The translations under genes were made by a program, and so were the position numbers. Shown here piece after piece: positions 48,373 to 55,576 of a stretch of 64,000 nucleotides of DNA (position 1 is its first letter; the number at the start of each line of letters is the position of its first letter). Origin of the DNA: Planobispora rosea (GTDB lineage Bacteria > Actinomycetota > Actinomycetes > Streptosporangiales > Streptosporangiaceae); NCBI RefSeq assembly GCF_014648175.1, contig NZ_BMQP01000018.1:1-64000 (forward strand), read 5' to 3'. The notes beneath the pieces are model-generated. The model did no database searches. It had not been told where the DNA came from and saw only the letters and a program-made list of their open reading frames with translations.

Positions 48373-48717
48373 GTGAAATACGCACTGCTGCTGTACGGCA
48401 ACGAGAAGGCCGGGGCCTCCGCCACCGAGGAGCAGATCAAGGAGGCCTACGCCGCGCACGGCCGGTTCACCGAGATGCTCACCGAGCGCGGGGCCTACCT
48501 CGGCGGCGAGGCGCTCGACTTCTCCTCCGCCGCCGTCACCCTGCGCGAGGGCGCGGGCGGGACGCTGCGCACCGACGGCCCCTACGCCGAGACCGTCGAG
48601 CACCTGGGCGGTTTCTACCTCGTGGAGGCCAGGGACCTGGACGAGGCGATCGAGTTCGCCACGGCCTGTCCCGAGGAGATCGTGGAGATCCGTCCCGTGG
48701 TCGAATACCAAGGGTGA
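48373..48717 (+). CDS. YciI/DGPF-type small protein 2
   Basis: A 114-residue paralogue of the gene before it, with MKYALLLYGNEKAGASATEE, RTDGPYAETVEHLGGFYLVE and EFATACPEEIVEIRPVVEYQ. It starts with GTG 48373 after a GGGAACC. Its stop is 8 bases before the ATG of the sigma gene. Two tandem copies in one module are the usual arrangement with ECF42 sigma factors. Confidence 0.85.
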   Translation: MKYALLLYGNEKAGASATEEQIKEAYAAHGRFTEMLTERGAYLGGEALDFSSAAVTLREGAGGTLRTDGPYAETVEHLGGFYLVEARDLDEAIEFATACPEEIVEIRPVVEYQG

Positions 48718-48725
48718 GTGCGAGC

Positions 48726-49982
48726 ATGACAGCGGTCGAGCAGGCGTACCGGGAGCACTGGGCACGCCTGCTCGCCCTCCTCACCGCCGAGGTCCGCGAT
48801 CTGGACCTGGCCGAGGAGGCCCTGCAGGACGCCTTCGCCGCGGCCGTCTCGGCCTGGCCCCCGGTGCCCGGCAACCCGCCCGCCTGGCTGCTCACCACGG
48901 CGCGCCGGCGTGCGCTGGACCGGCTCCGGCGCGGCGCCCTCGCGGCCAGGAAGCTGCCGCTGCTGATCGTCGACGACCCGGAGCCGCCCTCCGTCATCCC
49001 CGACGAGCGGCTCCGGCTGATCTTCACGTGCTGCCACCCGGCCCTGTCCATGGACGCCCGGGTGGCCCTCACGCTGCGCTGCGTGGGCGGCCTGACCACA
49101 CGCGAGATCGCCCGGATGTTCCTGGTGCCCGAGGCCACCATGGCCGCCAGGATCACCCGCGCCAAGAAGAAGATCGCCCAGGCGGGCATCCCCTACCGCG
49201 TCCCGGCCGGGCCGGAGCTGGCCGAGCGCCGCGACGGGGTGCTGGCGACGGTCTACCTGATCTTCACGGAGGGGTACGCGGCGACGGGAGGGGACCGGCT
49301 CATCCGCGCCGACCTCGCCGCCGAGGCGGTCGCGCTGGGCCGGATGCTCCGCGAGCTGCTGCCCGCCGACCCCGAGGTGGACGGGCTGCTGGCACTGATG
49401 TTGTGCCACCACGCCCGGCGCGACGCCCGGCTCGGCCCCTCGGGCGAGCTGATCCGCCTGCCCGACCAGGATCGCTCCCGCTGGCACCGGGAGGAGATCC
49501 ACGAGGCGCTGTCGCTGCTGGCGGCGGTCTCGGAGCGGGCAGATCCGAGAGGAGCGGGATCGGGGCAGACGGAATCAGGAGGAGCCTCCGGCGGGGATCC
49601 TTTCCCCGGCCCCTACCTGCTGCAGGCCGCGATCGCCGCCGAGCACGCGGCCGCCGTACGCGCGGAGGACACCGACTGGCCCGCCATCGCCCGCCTCTAC
49701 GGCGAGCTGGAGCAGATCACCGGCTCCGCGGTGGTCCGGCTCAACCGTGCCGTGGCGGTCGCCGAGGCCTCCGGGCCCGGGGACGGGCTGAAGCTCCTCG
49801 ACGGGCTGGACCGCATGCTGGGCCGCCATCACCTGCTCCACGCCACCCGCGCGGAGTTCCTGCGCCGCCTGGGCCGGGAACGGGAGGCCCTGGACGCCTA
49901 CGAGCGGGCGCTGGAGGTCGTCGGCACCGACCCGGAGCGGGCGTTCCTGCTGTCCCGCCGGGCGGATCTGTCCATCCGGTGA
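48726..49982 (+). CDS. ECF42-type RNA polymerase sigma factor
   Basis: A 418-residue protein. Region 2 is near the start (LDLAEEALQDAFAAAVSAWP), region 4 is at 95-160 (LRLIFTCCHPALSMDARVAL, LTTREIARMFLVPEATMAAR), and the C-terminal extension of about 250 residues has TPR-like repeats (AVVRLNRAVAVAEASGPGDG, LRRLGREREALDAYERALEV). This layout, with adjacent DGPF proteins and without an anti-sigma factor, defines the ECF42 group. GTG 48714 overlapping the YciI stop is an alternative start; ATG 48726 was chosen from the alignment-like N terminus. Confidence 0.9.
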   Translation: MTAVEQAYREHWARLLALLTAEVRDLDLAEEALQDAFAAAVSAWPPVPGNPPAWLLTTARRRALDRLRRGALAARKLPLLIVDDPEPPSVIPDERLRLIFTCCHPALSMDARVALTLRCVGGLTTREIARMFLVPEATMAARITRAKKKIAQAGIPYRVPAGPELAERRDGVLATVYLIFTEGYAATGGDRLIRADLAAEAVALGRMLRELLPADPEVDGLLALMLCHHARRDARLGPSGELIRLPDQDRSRWHREEIHEALSLLAAVSERADPRGAGSGQTESGGASGGDPFPGPYLLQAAIAAEHAAAVRAEDTDWPAIARLYGELEQITGSAVVRLNRAVAVAEASGPGDGLKLLDGLDRMLGRHHLLHATRAEFLRRLGREREALDAYERALEVVGTDPERAFLLSRRADLSIR

Positions 49983-50101
49983 GGGACGACCCACCGGTGA
50001 GCGCCCGGCCACCGCGCTGGGCCGGCACCCCGGAACGCGTCACCTGCGCCGTCGTCACTGCGGGGCCTTCGATTGTCGGCCCCGGTCGTCATACTGCGGG
50101 C

Positions 50102-50566
50102 ATGGTGACATGGCAGCAGTTCGAGAGCGAGGCCGGAGACCTCGCCTCCGCGGTGCGGGCCCGGTTCGAGGCGGCGGAGAGCCACGTCCTGGCGACGTTG
50201 CGCAAGGACGGTTCACCCCGCGTGAGCGGGAGCGAGGTCGCGTTCCAGGGACCGGACCTGATGTTCGGCTCGATGGCGGGCGCGGTCAAGGCGCTGGACC
50301 TCCGGCGCGACGGCCGGTGCGCGATCCACGCCCACCCGAACCCCGATCCGAAGCAGGGCGGGGACGCCAAGGTCTCCGGGGTCGCGATCGAGGTGAGCGG
50401 CCCCGGGGACGATGCCGGGCACACCACCGAGGCGCAGCCCCCGGACGGCTCCCACGCCTTCCGCCTCGACCTCCGCGAGGTCGTGCTCACCTCCGTCGAG
50501 GGCGACGAGCTCGTCATCCGGTTCTGGCGCCCCGGCCGGCCGGTGGAGGTCGTCCGGCGCAAGTGA
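50102..50566 (+). CDS. Pyridoxamine 5'-phosphate oxidase-like (PNPOx family) protein
   Basis: A 154-residue split-barrel protein: SHVLATLRKDGSPRVSGSEV, then FGSMAGAVKALDLRRDGRCA, and a C-terminal LDLREVVLTSVEGDELVIRF with RPGRPVEVVRR. The ATG is at 50102. The protein probably binds flavin or F420. It is not obviously co-transcribed with the ECF42 module (119 bp gap). The gene ends in a bidirectional hairpin. Confidence 0.8.
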   Translation: MVTWQQFESEAGDLASAVRARFEAAESHVLATLRKDGSPRVSGSEVAFQGPDLMFGSMAGAVKALDLRRDGRCAIHAHPNPDPKQGGDAKVSGVAIEVSGPGDDAGHTTEAQPPDGSHAFRLDLREVVLTSVEGDELVIRFWRPGRPVEVVRRK

Positions 50567-50574
50567 TCCCCGCC

Positions 50575-50615
50575 CCGCCGCGGACCCGTCCCCGGTGGGA
50601 ACGGGTCCGCGGCGG
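50575..50615. terminator. 15-bp perfect hairpin between convergent genes
   Basis: CCGCCGCGGACCCGT (50575-50589) pairs with ACGGGTCCGCGGCGG (50601-50615) around an 11-base loop, between stops at 50566 and 50622. Confidence 0.75.
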
Positions 50616-50621
50616 ACCGCC

Positions 50622-51176
50622 TCATGCGGGGGCGCCCGGTCCTGAGGTGAGCTCCTTGTAGAAGAAACTGCAGTCCTTCAGGGAGCCGTCCGGCGAGGCG
50701 GCGTAGGCGGGGACGATCCCGTAGCGGGTCCAGCCCTCGGCGAGATAGAGGTGCTCCGCGGCGCTGGCGGTCTCGGTGTCCAGGATCAGGAGGGTGATCC
50801 CGGCCGCTGCGGCGGCCGCCTCGGCGGTGGCCAGCAGGGCGCGGGCCAGCCCCCTGCCGCGCGCGCCGGGGTGGACCATCAACTTGACGATCTCGGCGCG
50901 GTGCCGTCCGTTGGGCTTGCCGGTCAGGGCCAGGCTGACGGTGGCGTTGATGCCGCCGGCGTCGCGGCAGACCCAGACGGCGAGGCTCCCGTCGGCCACC
51001 GCCGGAGCGCGGGTCCGCCACCAGGCGGCCGCCGCCTCCTGGTCGAAGGGGCTCACGAAGCCCAGCGAGGCGCCGTCGGCCACGGTGTCGGCCAGGAGCG
51101 CGGCGAGCTCCCCGACGCTGCCGGAGAACTCACCGGCGGACAGGCGGTCGACGGTGCCGATGGAGGTGCTGCTCAC
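50622..51176 (-). CDS. GNAT-family N-acetyltransferase
   Basis: A 184-residue protein. The acetyl-CoA motif is VKLMVHPGARGRGLARALLA (Q/R-x-x-G-x-G/A), with the fold strand ILDTETASAAEHLYLAEGWT before it closes. Upstream strands are LAVWVCRDAGGINATVSLAL. It starts at GTG 51176. The amine substrate is unknown. The adjacent XRE/cupin gene on the same strand may regulate it, since members of that regulator family often precede transferases. Confidence 0.82.
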   Translation of the reverse strand: MSSTSIGTVDRLSAGEFSGSVGELAALLADTVADGASLGFVSPFDQEAAAAWWRTRAPAVADGSLAVWVCRDAGGINATVSLALTGKPNGRHRAEIVKLMVHPGARGRGLARALLATAEAAAAAAGITLLILDTETASAAEHLYLAEGWTRYGIVPAYAASPDGSLKDCSFFYKELTSGPGAPA

Positions 51177-51266
51177 GGAGGGGATCCTTTCCGGGTGGGG
51201 CGGGTGAAGGCGGCGCGGCGGCGCAGGGGGGAGCCGCTCGGGGCGGGAAGCCGGTGGGGGAGCCGC

Positions 51267-51860
51267 TCACGGCAGGACGACCAGCAGCACGTAGCGCGCC
51301 GGGCCGGAACCCAGGCAGCGGAACCGCGAGCGGCCCCACAGCCGGAAGCGCAGGCAGTCCCCGGCCGCCAGCTCGTGCGCGCGGCCGTCGGCGGTGATCT
51401 CCACCGCCCCCTCCAGCACCCAGATGTGCTGTTCCAGCCCCGGGACCGGCGGCCCGTCGTAGGCGATGTCCGCACCCGGGCGGAGGTTTCCCTCCACGAC
51501 CTCGCCCCGCAGGCCCGGGTGGGGCGGGGAGACCGACCTGCGCTCGAAACCCGACGCCTCGTCCCGCCACACCGTCTGCGTTCCGGCCCGCACCACCTGC
51601 GGCGGCTCCGGCTCCACCTCGGCCAGCAGCCGCGACATCGTGCGCCCGTAGACCACGCACAACCTGCCCAGCAGCGCCGCGGTCGGGCTGATCTCACCGC
51701 GTTCCAGCCGCGACAACGTCGATCGGCTGATCTCCGACCGCCGTGCCAGCTCCTCCAGCGGCCAGCCCCGCTCCGCCCTCAGCTCCGCCAGGCGTGCGGC
51801 CAGCCGGGCCTCCACGTCGTCCCCCGGGGCCGGAGTCGTGGAGTCCTCAACGTTTCCCAT
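51267..51860 (-). CDS. XRE-family HTH plus cupin transcriptional regulator
   Basis: A 197-residue protein. The N-terminal HTH (LEELARRSEISRSTLSRLER) is followed by a C-terminal cupin (DIAYDGPPVPGLEQHIWVLE, HELAAGDCLRFRLWG). The SutR/PuuR-like type senses a small molecule through the cupin and represses nearby genes. The perfect inverted repeat at 51862-51880 touches its ATG (51858-51860), indicating autoregulation. The likely neighbour target is the acetyltransferase gene downstream. Confidence 0.87.
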   Translation of the reverse strand: MGNVEDSTTPAPGDDVEARLAARLAELRAERGWPLEELARRSEISRSTLSRLERGEISPTAALLGRLCVVYGRTMSRLLAEVEPEPPQVVRAGTQTVWRDEASGFERRSVSPPHPGLRGEVVEGNLRPGADIAYDGPPVPGLEQHIWVLEGAVEITADGRAHELAAGDCLRFRLWGRSRFRCLGSGPARYVLLVVLP

Positions 51861-51861
51861 A

Positions 51862-51880
51862 TATGAGAAAATATCTCATA
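51862..51880. promoter_or_regulatory. Inverted repeat TATGAGA-N5-TCTCATA at the XRE/cupin start
   Basis: Perfect 7-bp arms at 51862-51868 and 51874-51880 immediately precede the start codon. It probably overlaps the promoter and forms the regulator's own operator. The AT-rich sequence stands out from the background. Confidence 0.65.
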
Positions 51881-51958
51881 AATCGGGTCATCTTCCCTTC
51901 ATGTCGGAGACCTGACCGGCATGACGGAGACCGGCCCGGCGCCGGTCGCGCCACGCGT

Positions 51959-53179
51959 TCAGCGGGGCAGGGCCCGGCGCCTGCGCTCCAGGAAGTCGCG
52001 CTCGGCCGCGTTCCCGGTACGGGCCATCGCCGCCTCGTAGGCGACCGCCGCCTCTCCGACGCGGCCCAGGCGCCGGAGAAGCTCGGCCCGGACGGCGTGG
52101 AACGAGTGGTAGCCGTCGAGGTCGAGGCCGTCGACCAGGGCGAGCGCCGCCTCCGCTCCCCGGGTCTCGGCCACCGCGACCGCGCGGTTGAGGGCGACGA
52201 CCGGAGTCGGGCTGCAGGAGAGCAACTGGTCGTACAGCCGCACGATCTGCTCCCAGTCCGTGGCGGCCGCGGACGGCGCGTCGCTGTGCACGGCGTTGAT
52301 CGCCGCCTGGATCTGGTACGGCCCCGGCCGGCCGCGCCGCAGGCACCGCCGGACGATGGCCTGGCCCTCGGCGATGAGGTCACGGTCCCACAGGCCCCGG
52401 TCCTGGTCGGCCAGGAGCACGAGGTCACCGTCCGGGGTGGTACGGGCGGCCCGGCGCGACTCGATGAGCAGCATGAGGGCGAGCAGGCCCATGACCTCCG
52501 GTTCGTCGGGCATGAGCTCGGCCAGGAGCCGCCCGAGGCGCACGGCCTCGGCGCAGAGGTCGTCGCGGGCGAGCGACTCCCCCGAACTGGCCGTGTACCC
52601 CTCGTTGAAGATCAGGTAGATCACGGCCAGCACCGCCCGGAGCCGGTCCGGGAGGTCGGCCTCGGCCGGGACCCGGTAGGGGATGCGCGCGTCGCGGATC
52701 TTCCCCTTGGCCCGGACCAGCCGCTGTGCCATGGTCGCCTCGGGCACCAGGAACGCCCGCGCGATCTCGGCGGTGGTGAGCCCGCCCAGGAGCCGCAGCG
52801 TCAGGGCGACCCGGGCGCCGACGGCGAGCGCGGGGTGGCAGCAGGTGAAGATCAGGCGGAGGCGGTCGTCGCGCACGGGACCCTCCTCGGGTGGTTCGTC
52901 ATGGGCGTGCAGCAGGGCCGCCTGGGCATGCCGGTCCTCCCGGGACGCCTCCCGGCGCAGGCGGTCGATCGCCCGGTTGCGGGCGGTGGTGATGATCCAC
53001 CCCGCCGGGCTGGGCGGCGGCCCGTCGGACGGCCACCGCCGTACGGCCTCGGTGAACGCGTCCTGGATCGCCTCCTCGGCGATGTCGATGTCACCGAAGC
53101 GGCGGACGAGAACGGCCACCGCGCGGGCGTATTCGCGGCGGAACACGTCCTCGATCTCCGAGGCGGGAAGGACCGGCAT
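51959..53179 (-). CDS. ECF42-type RNA polymerase sigma factor, second module
   Basis: A 406-residue protein with the same layout as the 48726 gene: FGDIDIAEEAIQDAFTEAVR (region 2), LIFTCCHPALAVGARVALTL and LTTAEIARAFLVPEATMAQR (region 4), then a TPR-like C-terminal domain (YQIQAAINAVHSDAPSAAAT, VVALNRAVAVAETRGAEAAL, LRRLGRVGEAAVAYEAAMAR). It starts at ATG 53179, 8 bases after the DGPF gene. Its identity to the first sigma is moderate, so the two modules are paralogues rather than recent duplicates. Confidence 0.9.
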   Translation of the reverse strand: MPVLPASEIEDVFRREYARAVAVLVRRFGDIDIAEEAIQDAFTEAVRRWPSDGPPPSPAGWIITTARNRAIDRLRREASREDRHAQAALLHAHDEPPEEGPVRDDRLRLIFTCCHPALAVGARVALTLRLLGGLTTAEIARAFLVPEATMAQRLVRAKGKIRDARIPYRVPAEADLPDRLRAVLAVIYLIFNEGYTASSGESLARDDLCAEAVRLGRLLAELMPDEPEVMGLLALMLLIESRRAARTTPDGDLVLLADQDRGLWDRDLIAEGQAIVRRCLRRGRPGPYQIQAAINAVHSDAPSAAATDWEQIVRLYDQLLSCSPTPVVALNRAVAVAETRGAEAALALVDGLDLDGYHSFHAVRAELLRRLGRVGEAAVAYEAAMARTGNAAERDFLERRRRALPR

Positions 53180-53187
53180 ACCGATGA

Positions 53188-53541
53188 TCAGCCCTCGGCC
53201 TCGTCGTGGAACGGCCGGACCTCGATCGGGAGGGTGGTCACCTCGCTGAGCCTGCGGCCCCATTCGAGCGCGGCGTCGAGATCCGGCGCCTTGATGACCG
53301 TGAACCCGCCGATGTGCTCCTTGCCCTCGGTGTACGGGCCGTCGGTCATGAGCGTCTCACCGTCCCGGGCACGCACCACGGTGGCCGTGCTCGGCGGGTG
53401 CAGCCCACCGGCGAAGACCCACGCGCCCGCGGCCTTGATCTCCTGGTTCAGGGCGTCGAGGTCGCGCATCACCCTCTCCAGGAAATCGGGCGGAGGCGTC
53501 CCTCCGTCGGGCTGGTAGATGTTGAGCAGATACTGCTTCAT
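53188..53541 (-). CDS. YciI/DGPF-type protein (second ECF42 module)
   Basis: A 117-residue protein: MKQYLLNIYQPDGGTPPPDF, WVFAGGLHPPSTATVVRARD, LMTDGPYTEGKEHIGGFTVI (DGPY motif) and LPIEVRPFHDE. GGAAGGGACC precedes ATG 53541. It is directly upstream of the sigma gene in the same operon, as in other ECF42 loci. This module has one DGPF protein where the first has two. Confidence 0.87.
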   Translation of the reverse strand: MKQYLLNIYQPDGGTPPPDFLERVMRDLDALNQEIKAAGAWVFAGGLHPPSTATVVRARDGETLMTDGPYTEGKEHIGGFTVIKAPDLDAALEWGRRLSEVTTLPIEVRPFHDEAEG

Positions 53542-53797
53542 CTCGGTCCCTTCCTGAACGTCGGCGCGCGGCCGTACGGTCTCCCGATCCGCCGGTGCGG
53601 CCGGCGCCGTCTTCGGTCTCTCACCCTCTACACGAACGGCTCCGGCCCGAATCGACAGGAGACACGAGCGCGTCCCGGAAAATTTTCCACCGGCGCCGCG
53701 CCGTGCCACCCGGGTCCGCCCAGTGGATATTCGATGGATCCGTCCGCCCGCCTCCCCCTACAGTCACCGCAACGCCGCATCGTCACCGGGAGCAGAT

Positions 53798-55576
53798 ATG
53801 CGAGTGCACTACCCTCGCACCCCCCACCTGCCCTGGTCCCCCGGAGCGGCCCCGGACGACGTGCGCGCCGGCAGCCTGGCGGGGCTGGCGGGCCGGGAGG
53901 TCGTCGTCACCGAGAAGCTCGACGGGGAGAACACGACCCTGTACCCGGACGGCCTGCACGCCCGCTCCCCCGACTCGGCGCACCACCCGTCCCGCGCCTG
54001 GATCAAGGCCCTGCACGGCAGGATCGCCCGGTCCATCCCGCCGGGCCGGCGGGTGTGCGGGGAGAACCTCTACGCCCGGCACTCCATCGGGTACCGGGAC
54101 CTGGACAGCTGGTTCTACGCCTTCTCCGTCTGGGACGGGAGCCACTGCCTGGACTGGGACCGGACCGTGCGCTTCGCCCGGCGGCTGGGCGTCCCGGTCC
54201 CGCCGGTGTTGTGGCGCGGCGTCTTCGACGAGCGGGCGCTGCGCGCCCTGCGCCTGGACACGGCGCGGCAGGAGGGGTACGTCGTGCGCACCGTCGAGGG
54301 CTTCGACCGGGAGGAGTTCCCCGGCCGGGTGGCCAAGTGGGTGCGCCCGGGGCATGTGCGGACGGACGAGCACTGGATGCTCGCGCCCGTCGTCGAGAAC
54401 GGCCTGGGCCCGGCCGCCGTCCTGTGGGAGGTCCGCTCCGGGGGAGCGGCGGACGTGCCATCGCTGCTGGCCGCGACCGGGATGTCCGCGGACGACCCGG
54501 CCACGGCGGCGATGCCAGGGGGCGCTCCGGCCGCCGAGCATGCCGAGGCGGTCGCGGCCGACGTCTCCGCCCGGCTCGACCTCCTGGAACGTTCCGGGGA
54601 CGCCCGGCTGGCCGGCGTGCTGGCGGCCCTGTTCCACACGGCGCACCGGGCGTGGCTGGCGCCCCGGCTGGCGGCCCCGCTCGGCGTGCCCCTGGCCCGG
54701 CGGATCGCCGACCTCGCCGGGCTCCACGCCCGCCTGCACCTCCCCTTCCCCGACGAGGCGCGCAGGACCGGCCTGGTACGGCTGGCGGCAGCGGCCGACC
54801 TGGGTGTCCTGCACGCGGTCGCCGCCGCCGTCCTGACCGGGCGTGACGACGCCGGGGCCGCCCAGGCACGCGAGCAGGTCGCCTGGTCCGAGCTGCACGC
54901 CGAAGAGGCCGGGCTGTTCGGCGAGGCCCCCCTGGAGCCGCTGCGCGCGGGACTGCGCCGGGCGCTGCGGGAGCCTCCCGACGTGGCGGACCGGTGCTGG
55001 GCCGAGGCCAGGGACGCCTACGCGCTGAGCCGGATCACCACGCCCGAGGGGGCCCTGGCGCTGACCCGGCGCTGGCGGTCCGGCGCCTTCCCCCGGCTGG
55101 TCGTCACGGTGGGACCGGCGGGCAGCGGGAAGAGCACCTTCGCCCGGCGCCTGGCGGGCGCCGACGCCGTCATCTCACTCGACGACCTGCGCGAGGCCCG
55201 GGGCTCCCGGGCCGACCAGCGGGCCAACCAGGCGGTCCTGCGCGAGGGCCTGGACCGGCTCGACGCTCTCCTGACGGAGGGCAGGGCCGTCGTCTGGGAC
55301 GCCACGGCCCTGAACCGGCACCAGCGCTCCCTGGTGCACGCGGTCGCCCGCCGCCGTGACGCGCTGACGACGCACGCGGTCATGCTGGTCCCCGGCGACG
55401 TCCTGGCCCGGCGCAACCGCGGCCGGGCCCACCCGGTGCCGGAGGAGGTGCTCTCCGCCCAGCTCCGCCGCTTCGTCCCGCCCTATCCCGGGGAGGCGCA
55501 CCGTACGTGGTACATCGGGGTGGAGGGGGACGTCCGCGACACCGCCGGGACCCTGGACGGCGACGAGGGGGGATGA
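53798..55576 (+). CDS. RNA ligase - polynucleotide kinase fusion protein
   Basis: The protein has 592 residues. Residues 1-225 are a covalent nucleotidyltransferase of the RNA ligase type: motif I VVTEKLDGENTTLYPDG (Lys40 the adenylation site), motif III-like CGENLYARHSIGYRDLDSWF, motif IV QEGYVVRTVEG and motif V RVAKWVRPG. Residues 230-420 are a helical linker domain. Residues 430-592 are a P-loop kinase: Walker A VGPAGSGKSTFARRL (439-447), VISLDDLREARGS, VVWDATALNRHQRSLVHAVA and a lid region RRNRGRAHPVPEEVL. It would phosphorylate 5' ends and seal RNA. GGGAGCAG precedes ATG 53798. Overlaps the next gene by 4 bases (ATGA). Confidence 0.87.
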   Translation: MRVHYPRTPHLPWSPGAAPDDVRAGSLAGLAGREVVVTEKLDGENTTLYPDGLHARSPDSAHHPSRAWIKALHGRIARSIPPGRRVCGENLYARHSIGYRDLDSWFYAFSVWDGSHCLDWDRTVRFARRLGVPVPPVLWRGVFDERALRALRLDTARQEGYVVRTVEGFDREEFPGRVAKWVRPGHVRTDEHWMLAPVVENGLGPAAVLWEVRSGGAADVPSLLAATGMSADDPATAAMPGGAPAAEHAEAVAADVSARLDLLERSGDARLAGVLAALFHTAHRAWLAPRLAAPLGVPLARRIADLAGLHARLHLPFPDEARRTGLVRLAAAADLGVLHAVAAAVLTGRDDAGAAQAREQVAWSELHAEEAGLFGEAPLEPLRAGLRRALREPPDVADRCWAEARDAYALSRITTPEGALALTRRWRSGAFPRLVVTVGPAGSGKSTFARRLAGADAVISLDDLREARGSRADQRANQAVLREGLDRLDALLTEGRAVVWDATALNRHQRSLVHAVARRRDALTTHAVMLVPGDVLARRNRGRAHPVPEEVLSAQLRRFVPPYPGEAHRTWYIGVEGDVRDTAGTLDGDEGG

